Position numbers and translations under genes: made by a program
Assembly (NCBI GenBank): GCA_050485865.1
Contig: JBJHCE010000001.1
Location: 46,788 to 110,787 of the forward strand
From: SKNW01 sp050485865
GTDB lineage: Bacteria; Gemmatimonadota; Gemmatimonadetes; Longimicrobiales; Gaopeijiaceae
Direction: 5' to 3'
DNA length: 64,000 bases
Part shown: in pieces, positions 1-8,585 of the stretch
How positions within the stretch are numbered: position 1 is the first letter of the stretch
Layout: the number at the start of each line of letters is the position of its first letter
Notes under the pieces: generated by a model
Told to the model about the DNA's origin: nothing
What the model saw: only the letters and a program-made list of their open reading frames with translations
Databases searched by the model: none

Positions 1-229
1 TCCTCAGCCGGGCCGTGCCGTCGGCGTCCACGGCCACGATCCCGGCCGACTCCTGCCCCCGGTGCTGGAGGGCGTACAGCCCGAGGAAGGTGAGTTCCGC
101 CGCGCCCTCGATCCCGGAGGCACCGAAGACCCCGCACTCCTCTCGGGGGACCGGGTCAAGCTCGGAGAAGTGGAGGTCCCGGGCCTGCCCCTGGCGGGGT
201 CCGGTTCCGATCATCGGAAGGGGCTTCAT
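1..229 (-). CDS. purF: Amidophosphoribosyltransferase, N-terminal part (cut by window edge)
   Basis: First committed step of purine synthesis: transfers the amide N of glutamine to PRPP. Only about 76 residues are in the window. They contain EECGVFG, where the Cys at about residue 32 is the expected N-terminal nucleophile exposed after propeptide removal, and LGLYALQHRGQESAGI, a signature of the class-II glutamine amidotransferase domain. The propeptide of about 31 residues is long, as in Bacillus-type PurF. The ATG overlaps the purL stop by 4 bp, so it is the last visible gene of the purine run. The PRTase domain lies outside the window. Confidence 0.93.
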   Translation of the reverse strand, partial: MKPLPMIGTGPRQGQARDLHFSELDPVPREECGVFGASGIEGAAELTFLGLYALQHRGQESAGIVAVDADGTARLR

Positions 230-2586
230 GCCTCGTCTCCTCCGGAGGTGCGTTCCATGATGGCCGGGAGGGTCCCGAAGTACCGCTCCGCCACCGCATC
301 GATCTCGACCACTAGGCTCCCCCGGGGGCTTCGCATGGAGAAGGAGCCGTGGGGCGGCCCCACCGTCCCGACGGGCCGGACCGGGACCCCGTGGCTCCGG
401 GCGATCTCGATGGCCCGCTCCTCGTCTTCCGGGGCCACCGACACCACGACCCGGCCCTGGGTCTCCCCGAAGAAGAGGGCCACCGGAGCCAGGTCCTCCT
501 CCAGGGTGATGTCCACCCCGAGGGGGGATTCCGCACTCACCGCACACTCCACGAGGGCCAGCGCGAGCCCGCCTTCCGAGCAGTCGTGGGCGGAACGGGC
601 CACCCCCTTCTGGATGAGCGCCAGCACCGCGTGCTGAAGCCTCCGCTCGGCGAGGAGGTCAACGACGGGGGGGAGACCTGCCACGACCCCCTCCTTCCGG
701 TACAGGTACTCCGAGCCCCCGATCTCCTCCCGGTTCTCGCCGAGAAGGAGGACCCGGTCTCCCTCGCTCCGGAAGGCGGGGCGGGTGGCGTGGGCCTCCA
801 CGTCGTCCAGGATCCCCACCATCCCGATGACCGGGGTGGGATGGATCGCCACCCCGTCGGTCTCGTTGAAGAGCGAGACGTTCCCCCCGGTGACCGGCGT
901 CTCGAAGAGGCTGCACGCCTCCGCCATCCCCAGGACCGCCTCGCGGAGCTGGTAGTAGATGTGTGCCTTCAGGGGGTTCCCGAAGTTCAGGTTGTTCGTC
1001 ACCGCCGTGGGGAGGGCGCCGGCGCACGCCAGGTTCCGGGCCGCCTCGGCCACCGCGGCCTTTGCCCCCTCCCGGGGGTCGAGCCAGCAGTATCGCCCGT
1101 TGCAGTCGGTGGTGGCGGCGAGCCCGCGCCTTGACCCACGGAACCGGATCACCCCGGCGTCCCCTCCGGGGCGGACCACGGTACTCGTTCGCACCGTGGT
1201 GTCGTACTGGTCGTGGATCCACGCCTTCGAGACGAGGTTCGGGGACTTGAGAAGCTCCATGAGCTCGCCGGTCAGGTCTCCCTCGGGTGCGAGAAGATGC
1301 GAGAGGTCCCGCTCCCGCGCCGCCTTCACGTCGTCACCCTGGATTCCCTCCCGCTCGTAGGTGGGGCATCCGTCGGTGAGGGGAAGCGCGGGAATCGATG
1401 CGACGAGCCTCCCGTGCTCGAGGATCCGGAAGTATCCGTCGTCGGTGACCCTCCCCACCGGCTCGGCCTCGAGTTCCCACTTGGCCAGGATCTTCCGGAC
1501 CTCTTCCTCGTGCCCGGCCCTTGCCACCACGAGCATCCGTTCCTGCGACTCGGAGAGGAGGATCTCGTAGGGAGTCATCCCCTCTTCGCGGACCGGCACC
1601 TTCTCCATTTCGAGGACCACGCCCGATCCGCCCCGTCCCGCCATCTCGCTTGCGGCCGAGGTGAGCCCGGCGGCCCCCATGTCCTGGATCGCCACGATGT
1701 GCCCGGAGCGGATGAGCTCCAGCGACGCCTCGAGGAGCAGCTTCTCGGTGAAGGGGTCGCCCACCTGCACCCGGGGGCGGCTGGCCTCGTCCGCATCTCC
1801 CGAAAGCTCCTCCGATGCGAAGGTGGCGCCGTGAATGCCGTCGCGCCCCGTGCGCGCCCCCACCGCCATGAGCGGGTTCCCGACCCCGGTGGCCTCGGCG
1901 GTGATGAGCTCCTCCCGCTTCATGAGCCCGATGGCCATGGCGTTCACGAGGGGGTTTCCGTCGTACGCCCGGTCGAAGAAGACCTCGCCCCCGATGTTCG
2001 GGATGCCGACGCAGTTCCCGTAGTCGCCGATTCCCTTCACCACGCCGGCGAAGAGGTAGCGGTTCCGCGGGGAGTCCAGGTCGCCGAAGCGAAGGGCGTC
2101 GAGGACCGCCACCGGGCGCGCCCCCATCGTGAAGATGTCCCTCAGGATCCCGCCCACCCCGGTGGCAGCCCCCTGGTAGGGCTCGACGGCGGAAGGGTGG
2201 TTGTGGGACTCGATCTTGAAGGCCACGGCCAGGCCGTCACCCACGTCGATCACGCCCGCATTCTCTCCCGGACCCTGGATGACCCAGGGGGCCTTCGTGG
2301 GAAGGAGGCGGAGAAGCCGCTTCGAATTCTTGTAGCCGCAGTGCTCGGACCACATGGCCGAGAAGACGCCGAGCTCGGTGAAGGTCGGCGTGCGGCCCAG
2401 GATCTCCAGGACGAGTTCGTATTCCGAGGGGGAGAGGCCATGCTCGGCCACGAGTTCCGGGGTGATCTCCGGGTCGCCGGGGCGGGGGGAGGGGGCGAGG
2501 GTGGTACCGGAGGCACCGGCACCGGGCAGGTCGGACATGGAGGAATCGGGTTCGGGAAGGAAAGCCATGGAAGGGTCGAGACTCAT
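226..2586 (-). CDS. purL: Phosphoribosylformylglycinamidine synthase, large subunit
   Basis: ATP-dependent FGAM synthase that works in complex with PurS and PurQ. At 786 residues it is the small (three-subunit) PurL type rather than the 1300-residue fused form, which agrees with separate purS and purQ genes just upstream. Visible motifs include the N-terminal MWSEHCGYKNSK near residues 78-89, the KIESHNHPSAVEPYQGAATG active-site segment near 127, and ATP-binding AIR-synthase-like repeats. The start was chosen at 2586 because its ATG overlaps the purQ stop by 4 bp. The same frame stays open further upstream, but that stretch lies under purQ/purS and is not part of the protein. Two Met codons soon after the start (MAFLPEP, MSDLPGAG) are possible alternative starts. 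Confidence 0.96.
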   Translation of the reverse strand: MSLDPSMAFLPEPDSSMSDLPGAGASGTTLAPSPRPGDPEITPELVAEHGLSPSEYELVLEILGRTPTFTELGVFSAMWSEHCGYKNSKRLLRLLPTKAPWVIQGPGENAGVIDVGDGLAVAFKIESHNHPSAVEPYQGAATGVGGILRDIFTMGARPVAVLDALRFGDLDSPRNRYLFAGVVKGIGDYGNCVGIPNIGGEVFFDRAYDGNPLVNAMAIGLMKREELITAEATGVGNPLMAVGARTGRDGIHGATFASEELSGDADEASRPRVQVGDPFTEKLLLEASLELIRSGHIVAIQDMGAAGLTSAASEMAGRGGSGVVLEMEKVPVREEGMTPYEILLSESQERMLVVARAGHEEEVRKILAKWELEAEPVGRVTDDGYFRILEHGRLVASIPALPLTDGCPTYEREGIQGDDVKAARERDLSHLLAPEGDLTGELMELLKSPNLVSKAWIHDQYDTTVRTSTVVRPGGDAGVIRFRGSRRGLAATTDCNGRYCWLDPREGAKAAVAEAARNLACAGALPTAVTNNLNFGNPLKAHIYYQLREAVLGMAEACSLFETPVTGGNVSLFNETDGVAIHPTPVIGMVGILDDVEAHATRPAFRSEGDRVLLLGENREEIGGSEYLYRKEGVVAGLPPVVDLLAERRLQHAVLALIQKGVARSAHDCSEGGLALALVECAVSAESPLGVDITLEEDLAPVALFFGETQGRVVVSVAPEDEERAIEIARSHGVPVRPVGTVGPPHGSFSMRSPRGSLVVEIDAVAERYFGTLPAIMERTSGGDEA

Positions 2587-3287
2587 CCGGTAGGGGTGCC
2601 CGCCAGGTGGGCGCGGAGGGATTCGAAGAGTCCGATCCCGTCGGTGGATCCGAGGAGGGGCTCCACGGCCCGCTCCGGATGGGGCATCATCCCGAGCACG
2701 TTCCGCTCCGCGTTCAGGATTCCGGCTACGTGGTGGGCCGAGCCGTTGGGGTTCGCCTCCGGCGCGAGGGCGCCCTCGGCGGTGCAGTAGCGGAAGGCGA
2801 TCCGGTCCTCGCCCTCGAGTTCGGCCAGGACTTCCTTCGGCGCCGTGTAGTTGCCGTCGCCGTGGGCGATGGGGACCCGGAGCACCTGCCCCTTCTCGTA
2901 CGCAGCGGTGAAGGGGGAGTGGGTGGTCTCGACCCGGAGGTGCACGTCGAAGCTCCGGAAGCGGAGCGAGGTGTTCCGGAGGAGTGCGCCGGGGAGGAGT
3001 CCGCTTTCGCAGAGGACCTGGAAGCCGTTGCAGATTCCCACCACCGGCCCGCCCGCCCGGGCGAAGGCGGACACCGCCTCCATGATGGGCGAGAGGTGGG
3101 CGATGGCGCCGGGGCGCAGGTAGTCGCCGTAGGAGAAGCCTCCGGGAAGGAAGACCGCGTCCACGTCGCCGAGCTCCCGGTCCCGATGCCACCGGAACGA
3201 GGGCTCGAACCCGTCCAGGAGCTTCAGCGCCTGGTAGCAGTCGTAGTCGCAGTTCGACCCTGGAAAGGTGATGACCGCGACCTTCAT
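2583..3287 (-). CDS. purQ: Phosphoribosylformylglycinamidine synthase, glutaminase subunit
   Basis: Class-I glutamine amidotransferase that supplies ammonia to PurL. It has 234 residues, normal for the family. The N-terminus reads MKVAVITFPGSNCDYD, followed by LPGGFSYGDYLR and GGPVVGICNGFQVL, where the Cys is the nucleophile. The catalytic His and Glu lie in the C-terminal GMMPHPERAVEP. The ATG overlaps the purS stop by 4 bp and its own stop overlaps the purL ATG, so purS, purQ and purL are translationally coupled, as expected for subunits of one complex. Confidence 0.96.
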   Translation of the reverse strand: MKVAVITFPGSNCDYDCYQALKLLDGFEPSFRWHRDRELGDVDAVFLPGGFSYGDYLRPGAIAHLSPIMEAVSAFARAGGPVVGICNGFQVLCESGLLPGALLRNTSLRFRSFDVHLRVETTHSPFTAAYEKGQVLRVPIAHGDGNYTAPKEVLAELEGEDRIAFRYCTAEGALAPEANPNGSAHHVAGILNAERNVLGMMPHPERAVEPLLGSTDGIGLFESLRAHLAGTPTG

Positions 3288-3556
3288 GCGCCCTCTCCCG
3301 AGAGGACGCCCACCACCGTGACCTGGAAGTCCTCGGTGACGGGGTTCGCCAGGAGCTTCCGGCACATCTCCTCGCCCCGGGCACGGGCCGTGGCCTCGTC
3401 GGGGGCGTCGAGCTCCAGGTCCAGGACCTTTCCGACCCTGACGTCTGCGACGCCCTGGTAGCCGAGGGAATCGAGGGCGTGGGACACCGCGGTGCCCTGG
3501 GGGTCGAGGAGTCCGGGGCGGGGCTTCACGCGGATTTCCAGGTGGAATCGGCTCAA
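3284..3556 (-). CDS. purS: Phosphoribosylformylglycinamidine synthase subunit PurS
   Basis: Small structural subunit that bridges PurL and PurQ. It has 90 residues, slightly longer than the usual 80-85. Typical features are the N-terminal beta strand FHLEIRVKPRPGLLDPQGTAV, the SLGYQGVADVRVGKVLDLEL segment and the C-terminal NPVTEDFQVTVV. It overlaps pssA upstream and purQ downstream by 4 bp each. Its separate presence explains the short PurL next door. Confidence 0.93.
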   Translation of the reverse strand: MSRFHLEIRVKPRPGLLDPQGTAVSHALDSLGYQGVADVRVGKVLDLELDAPDEATARARGEEMCRKLLANPVTEDFQVTVVGVLSGEGA

Positions 3557-4404
3557 GGTTCCTTCTCCGTGGAGGGGTATCGGTCAGGGGCGATCTCGCC
3601 ATAGTCCACCGAGCGGTGCTCGGCGGTGGCGTCATCCTCGTCGGCGAGGTCGAGGAGGGGGTCGGAATCGGGGAGACGCTCGAGGGCGCCCATCACGAAC
3701 GATCGGGCCAGCCCCTGGAGCGTGTAGACCACGAGAAACGGGAAGATGAAGTACTCGGGCACGACGATGGCCGCCACCGCGGACCCCCCGAGGAAGAGGG
3801 TCATGAAGCGGGCCTTCCGGGTACCCGTCCCCACCCGCGGGACGACCTGGTAGGGAATGTGGCTCATCATGAGGAGCGCCACGACGATCAACACGACGCC
3901 GACGGTCTGGGTCGCCGGGAGCCCGCCGGTGAACTCCGCGACCCCGGGAGCCGTGAAGAAGGGGTACATCGTCGCCAGGATCATCCCGGCGGTGGGGGAG
4001 GGGAGTCCGTGGAACGACTTCTTGGCCTCGCCCCCCTGCTCCACGTTGAAGCGGGCGAGCCGCACCACCGCCGCCGTCACGTACACGAACGACAGGATCC
4101 ACGCCCACGCCTGGTCGGCGAAGAAGAGGTGATAGAGGATGAACGCCGGGGCCACCCCGAAGGAGATCGCGTCCACGAGGGAGTCGAGCTCCGCCCCGAA
4201 CCGCGACCCCGTGCGGGTGAAGCGGGCGATCCTCCCGTCCAGGAGGTCCAGGATCGCGGCGAAGACGATGCACCATGCCGCCCACTGGAAGTCCCCTCGC
4301 GCCGCCGCCACGATGGCGAAGAGCCCGAAGAAGAGGTTCCCGAGGGTGAAGGCCGAGGGGAGGATGATGATCCCCCGCTGGAGCCCCTCCCGGTTGATGG
4401 CCAT
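3553..4404 (-). CDS. pssA: CDP-diacylglycerol--serine O-phosphatidyltransferase
   Basis: Integral membrane CDP-alcohol phosphatidyltransferase that makes phosphatidylserine, precursor of phosphatidylethanolamine. The family signature is complete: DLLDGRIAR followed by FGAELDSLVD, giving D-x2-D-G-x2-A-R-x8-G-x3-D-x3-D around residues 52-76. Several hydrophobic segments follow, and the acidic C-terminal tail is cytoplasmic-like. It has 283 residues, somewhat longer than Bacillus PssA. It sits inside the purine run, 15 bp after purC and overlapping purS by 4 bp. No functional tie to purines is obvious, so shared growth-linked expression is an inference. No psd gene is in the window. Confidence 0.92.
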   Translation of the reverse strand: MAINREGLQRGIIILPSAFTLGNLFFGLFAIVAAARGDFQWAAWCIVFAAILDLLDGRIARFTRTGSRFGAELDSLVDAISFGVAPAFILYHLFFADQAWAWILSFVYVTAAVVRLARFNVEQGGEAKKSFHGLPSPTAGMILATMYPFFTAPGVAEFTGGLPATQTVGVVLIVVALLMMSHIPYQVVPRVGTGTRKARFMTLFLGGSAVAAIVVPEYFIFPFLVVYTLQGLARSFVMGALERLPDSDPLLDLADEDDATAEHRSVDYGEIAPDRYPSTEKEP

Positions 4405-4419
4405 GGTGTGCGTCTCCGG

Positions 4420-5427
4420 TCAGCGTGAGGCGCCGAGGCGCGGCGCCACCGCGTCCGCGCCCGGGGCGGCGAAGACGGGGGGCGTGAAGTCGTCAAGCGC
4501 AACGCCGGTGAGGCGGCGGAAGACTTCCAGGTAGCGCTCCGTGGTGGCCTTCACGACCTCGGGGGGGAGCTGGGGCGCCGGCGGACGCCGGTCCCAGTCC
4601 GGGAGGGCATCCAGCCAGTCCCGGACCGGCTGCTTGTCGAGGGAGGGCGGGTTCGACCCCACCCGGTATCCGTCCTCCGGCCAGTAGCGGGAGGAGTCCG
4701 GGGTCAGGACCTCGTCGATCAGGAGGAGGTTCCCGCCCGCGTCCTCGCCGAACTCGAACTTCGTGTCGGCGAGGAGAATCCCCCGCTCCCGGGCCGTCCG
4801 GCGTCCCAGGTGGTAGATCCCGAGCGAGAGTCGGCGGAGCTCCACGGCCCGGTCGGGGCCGACCCGCTCGATGACCCCGGAGAAGGGGATGTTCTCGTCG
4901 TGGTCCCCCACGGCGGCCTTCGTGGCGGGGGAGAAGATCGGCGGGTCCAGGGGCTCCGCTTCGCGCAGCCCCGCCGGGAGCAGCTCCCCCGCCAGGGTGC
5001 CCCCCTCCCGGTACTCCTTCCATGCCGACCCGGCCAGGTAGCCCCGGACCACGCACTCCACCGGAAGGGGCCGGACCTTCCGCACGAGGAGGGAGCGGCG
5101 GGCCCAGGCCGGGCGAAGCGCCGGGTCCCGGAGGGCCGGGACCCGCTCGGCAATGGCGTCGGGGTCCGCGGACACGGCATGGTGCCGGAGCCCCTGCACC
5201 CCCCCTTCGGGCCCGTACGCCGCAGCCGCCTCCAGGCGGGCAAGCCACCAGGCCGTGAGCTGGGTCAGGACCTCGCCCTTTCGGGGGATCCCCGGCTCCA
5301 GGATCACGTCGAAGGCCGAGATCCGGTCCGACGCCACCATGAGGAGGAGGTCGTCCCCCACGTCGTACATTTCCCGGACCTTCCCCCGGTGGACCAGGGG
5401 GAGGGGGAGGAGCGGAGTCTCCGCCAT
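4420..5427 (-). CDS. purC: Phosphoribosylaminoimidazole-succinocarboxamide synthase (SAICAR synthase)
   Basis: Joins aspartate to CAIR in purine synthesis. The N-terminus has HRGKVREMYDVGDDLLLMV and SDRISAFDVIL, the classical nucleotide-binding start. KVRPLPVECVVRGYLAGSAW and LADTKFEFGED follow, all SAICAR-synthase signatures. At 335 residues it belongs to the longer, yeast Ade1-like class rather than the roughly 240-residue E. coli class. It starts 2 bp after the purB stop, consistent with co-transcription. Confidence 0.95.
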   Translation of the reverse strand: MAETPLLPLPLVHRGKVREMYDVGDDLLLMVASDRISAFDVILEPGIPRKGEVLTQLTAWWLARLEAAAAYGPEGGVQGLRHHAVSADPDAIAERVPALRDPALRPAWARRSLLVRKVRPLPVECVVRGYLAGSAWKEYREGGTLAGELLPAGLREAEPLDPPIFSPATKAAVGDHDENIPFSGVIERVGPDRAVELRRLSLGIYHLGRRTARERGILLADTKFEFGEDAGGNLLLIDEVLTPDSSRYWPEDGYRVGSNPPSLDKQPVRDWLDALPDWDRRPPAPQLPPEVVKATTERYLEVFRRLTGVALDDFTPPVFAAPGADAVAPRLGASR

Positions 5428-5429
5428 GG

Positions 5430-6875
5430 TCAGACCCGGACCTCCGCCGTGGCGAGAGCCCCCGCCGCCTGGCCGAGGCGGGCCAGGACCGGCTCCACTT
5501 CCCGGGCCAGGAAGGCATCCACCTGCTCGGGAGCCCGCCCCACGAAACGGAGCGGGTCCACGAGGCTGCGGATCTCCTCCTCGGCCATGCCGAAGGCGGA
5601 GTCGGCGGCGATGGCCTCGAGGAGGCCGGGCTCCCCGCCCTCCTTCATCCGGCCGGCGGCCTCCAGGGCGTGCCTACGGATCCGTTCGTGGAGTTCCTGC
5701 CGGTCCCCGCCACGCTTCGCGGCGTGCATCAGGATCGTCTCGGTGGCCATGAAGGGAAGGTGAACCTCCAGGTTCCGCTCCACCACCGCCGGATGCACCT
5801 GAAGGCCCGAGGCCACGTTCTCGTAGAGGACGAGGGCGCCGTCCAGGGAGAGGTACTGGTCGGGAATGGACACCCGCCGGTTCGCCGAGTCGTCCAGGGT
5901 CCGTTCGAGCCACTGGGTGGCCGCGGTGTTGGCCGGGTCCTGGAAGAGGGTGATGGCGTGGCGTCCCAGGGCGCACATCCGCTCCGCCCGCATGGGGTTC
6001 CGCTTGTAGGGCATGGCGGAGGAGCCGATCTGCTCCTCCTCGAAGGGCTCCTCCACCTCGCGGAGATGGGCCAGGAGGCGGAGGTCGTTCCCGAAGCGGG
6101 AGACGGACGCCCCGATCCCGGCAAGGGTCCCGGCGAGGGCGGCGTCCACCTTCCGCGGATACGTCTGCCCACTCACCCCGTAGCTCTTCGGGAAGCCCAT
6201 CTTCTCGCCGACGAGGCGGTCCAGGGCCTCGACCTTGTCGTGGTCGCCGCCAAAGAGCTCCAGGAAGGAGGCCTGGGTGCCCGTGGTGCCCCGGACCCCC
6301 CGGAAGCGGAGGGTCTCCAGGCGGAACTCCACTTCCTCCAGGTCGAGCATGAGGTCCTGGAGCCAGAGGGTGGCCCGCTTCCCCACGGTGGTGGGCTGGG
6401 CGGGCTGGAAGTGCGTGTACCCCAGGGTCGGGAGCGCCCGGTGCTCCCGGGCGAAGCGGGCCAGGGCCCCGGCACAGCGCACGATCCGGTCCCGGAGAAG
6501 GGTCAGGGCCTCCCGGTGGAGGATCAGGTCCGTGTTGTCGCCGATGAAGGCGGACGTGGCGCCCAGGTGCAGGATTCCCCGGGCCTCGGGCGCCGCGTCG
6601 CCGAAGAGATGGACGTGGGCCATCACGTCATGGCGGAACCGCCGCTCGTACTCGGCGGCGCGCTCCAGGTCCAGGTCGTCGAGGGCCCGACGCATCGCCT
6701 CGAGGGCCTCGGCGGGGACCGGGAGGCCGAGCTCGTGCTGGGACTCGGCAAGGGCGAGCCAGAGCCTCCGCCAGGTGCCGAAGCGGTGGGCGGGGGCGAA
6801 GATGCGCTGCATCTCCCGGGAGGCGTAGCGTTCCGAGAGGGGGTGGACGTAGCGGTCCAGCGCGGAATCGGTCAC
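5430..6875 (-). CDS. purB: Adenylosuccinate lyase
   Basis: Fumarase/aspartase-superfamily enzyme that acts twice in purine synthesis, on SAICAR and on adenylosuccinate. The mobile catalytic loop signature SSAMPYKRNPMRAER is present around residues 285-299, with LGYTHFQPAQPTTVGKRATLW and ARGILHLGATSAFIGDN upstream. Its 481 residues and N-terminus (LSERYASREMQRIF) resemble the longer, human-type ADSL group. It is first in the minus-strand purine run, 133 bp after htrA. I could not identify a convincing promoter in that gap. Confidence 0.95.
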   Translation of the reverse strand: MTDSALDRYVHPLSERYASREMQRIFAPAHRFGTWRRLWLALAESQHELGLPVPAEALEAMRRALDDLDLERAAEYERRFRHDVMAHVHLFGDAAPEARGILHLGATSAFIGDNTDLILHREALTLLRDRIVRCAGALARFAREHRALPTLGYTHFQPAQPTTVGKRATLWLQDLMLDLEEVEFRLETLRFRGVRGTTGTQASFLELFGGDHDKVEALDRLVGEKMGFPKSYGVSGQTYPRKVDAALAGTLAGIGASVSRFGNDLRLLAHLREVEEPFEEEQIGSSAMPYKRNPMRAERMCALGRHAITLFQDPANTAATQWLERTLDDSANRRVSIPDQYLSLDGALVLYENVASGLQVHPAVVERNLEVHLPFMATETILMHAAKRGGDRQELHERIRRHALEAAGRMKEGGEPGLLEAIAADSAFGMAEEEIRSLVDPLRFVGRAPEQVDAFLAREVEPVLARLGQAAGALATAEVRV

Positions 6876-6906
6876 CGGCGAGGGTTCCGTGGGGAGGGCG
6901 GGAGGG

Positions 6907-6922
6907 CGGCCGGTCGCGGCCG
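6907..6922 (-). terminator. Possible hairpin in the htrA-purB gap
   Basis: CGGCCG-GTCG-CGGCCG can form a 6-bp stem with a 4-nt loop, roughly 90 nt after the htrA stop on the minus strand. There is no T-run after it, and such sequences are common by chance at this GC content. It could attenuate read-through from htrA into purB. Confidence 0.25.
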
Positions 6923-7008
6923 GGAGGGTGAAGCCTGGCCCATGGCCGACGCGGGGGCCGGGGCCGGGGCCGGGCGGCGGGTGGAGCGAAAGGGGGTCGT
7001 CCGCACGG

Positions 7009-8580
7009 TCAGGATCCCATCACGAAGTGGCGGCGAAGCACCGCCCGGTTGCGCTCCACGACGAGGGTCACCGAGGCGCCTGAGGGGACCTGGTCGAGGA
7101 TTCCGGCGAGTTCGTCGGCCGTCCGGATCCCGTAGCGCCCGATCCCGATGATCACGTCGCCCTCGCGGAGCTGGAGGATGTTCTGGCCAGTGGGGGAGAC
7201 CCGGGTCACCAGGACCCCGGCCTCCGAAGCCACCCCCTGGGCATCCCGGAGCTGCGGGGTGAGGGTCGTGACCTCCAGGTCCCTCAGCACGGTGACCCGC
7301 GCGGCCCGGACCACCGGGCTCTCCTCGGCACGGAGGGAGACCGGGGTGCCCTGGCCCTCGAGTTCCAGTTCCACCGTGTCGCCGGCGCGCAGGTCCATGA
7401 GGAGCGCCTCGAAGTCCAGGGGGGTGGCGAGCCTGTGGCCGTTCGCCCGGACGATCCGCTCGCCCCCACGGAGCCCCGCCCGCCCCGCCGGGGACTCGGC
7501 GGGCACCCGGGCAACCCGGACCCCCCGGGTCCGGCCGAAGGCGTCGGCCTCGGCGGGCTCCACCTCGATCCCGACCCAGGCGCGGCGCACGCTTCCATGC
7601 GCCAGGAGGTCGTCGGCGATCCGGAGGACCCGCTCGATGGGGATCGCGAATCCGAGCCCCTCGCTGCCGCCCCCGCGGGAGAAGATCGAGGCGTTCATCC
7701 CCACCACCTCGCCCAGCGCGTTCACGAGGGGGCCGCCGGAGTTCCCGGGGTTGATCGCCGCGTCGGTCTGGATCATGCCGAGGGAGAATCCGGTCTGCTC
7801 ACCGGTGGGCACGATGTGGCGCCCCAGGGCGGAGACCACCCCCACCGTCACCGTGGGCTCGGGGTTCGAGATCAGGTTCCCGAAGGGGTTCCCGAAGGCG
7901 ATGACCCACTCGCCGATCCTGAGGTCGGTGGAGCGTCCCACCGGCACCGTGGGAAGCCCTCCTTCGGCGACGCGCAGCACCGCCACGTCGGTAGCCTCGT
8001 CGGTCCCCACGAGCTCCGCCTCCAGGTCGCGCCCGTCGGGGAAGGTCACGAGGATCCGCTCCGCGCCCCGGACCACGTGGTCGTTCGTCAGGATGATCCC
8101 GCCTGCGTCGACGACGAAGCCCGAGCCGAGCCCGGGGACCCTTCGGGACTCGGTGCGCGTTCCACCCATGGGCCCCTCGAATCCGAAGAACCCCCCGAAG
8201 AAGTCGTCGAAGGGGTCGCGGACCCGAACCTGGGCGGTGCGGAGCACGTTCACGGAAACGATCCCGGGTGACACCCGCTCGGCGGCCCGCACCACCGCGG
8301 TGGCCCGGGTGTCGTCGAGGGACTGGCTCGCCGTGGCCCCGTCCTGGGCCCCACCTGCCCCGGACGAACCGGTACCGAGGAGCGCTTCCAGGGGCCCCGC
8401 CCCGGTCCCGCCTGCAGCCCACCCTGCGGCGGGCGGGGTTCCGGAGGCGGTCCCGAGGGCGCCTGCGGCCTCCTCGCCCGGGGCGGGGGCGCCGTCTCCG
8501 GCGGGGAGGTCGCATCCCACGAGCCCCGCGAGGAGAAGGAGGACCGAGGCAGGTCGGGCGGTGAAGCGAAGTCGCGCCAT
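7009..8580 (-). CDS. HtrA/Deg-type serine protease, lipoprotein, two PDZ domains
   Basis: Envelope quality-control protease. The N-terminus ASVLLLLAGLVGC is a lipoprotein signal with lipobox Cys23, so it is probably membrane-anchored on the outside. A low-complexity Gly/Ala/Pro linker (residues 25-90) follows. The trypsin-like domain has a complete triad: His168 (TNDHVV), Asp198 (DEATDVAVL) and Ser281 (NPGNSGGPLV). PDZ1 is near 325-400 (WVGIEV, RAGLRGGERI) and PDZ2 is at the C-terminus (NILQLREGDVIIGIG). It lies 5 bp after the transaldolase gene in a minus-strand set with truA. Its exact orthology (DegP, DegQ or DegS) cannot be assigned. Confidence 0.93.
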   Translation of the reverse strand: MARLRFTARPASVLLLLAGLVGCDLPAGDGAPAPGEEAAGALGTASGTPPAAGWAAGGTGAGPLEALLGTGSSGAGGAQDGATASQSLDDTRATAVVRAAERVSPGIVSVNVLRTAQVRVRDPFDDFFGGFFGFEGPMGGTRTESRRVPGLGSGFVVDAGGIILTNDHVVRGAERILVTFPDGRDLEAELVGTDEATDVAVLRVAEGGLPTVPVGRSTDLRIGEWVIAFGNPFGNLISNPEPTVTVGVVSALGRHIVPTGEQTGFSLGMIQTDAAINPGNSGGPLVNALGEVVGMNASIFSRGGGSEGLGFAIPIERVLRIADDLLAHGSVRRAWVGIEVEPAEADAFGRTRGVRVARVPAESPAGRAGLRGGERIVRANGHRLATPLDFEALLMDLRAGDTVELELEGQGTPVSLRAEESPVVRAARVTVLRDLEVTTLTPQLRDAQGVASEAGVLVTRVSPTGQNILQLREGDVIIGIGRYGIRTADELAGILDQVPSGASVTLVVERNRAVLRRHFVMGS

Positions 8581-8585
8581 GGGAA

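Noticed and set aside
2587..3384. N-terminal extension of about 266 residues on PurL
   Set aside because: It lies out of frame under purQ and purS and is Arg/Pro-rich. PurL begins at 2586, where its ATG overlaps the purQ stop.
6950..6980. GGGGCC-type simple repeat before purB
   Set aside because: Short imperfect GGGGCC runs are expected at this GC content, and no regular unit is maintained.
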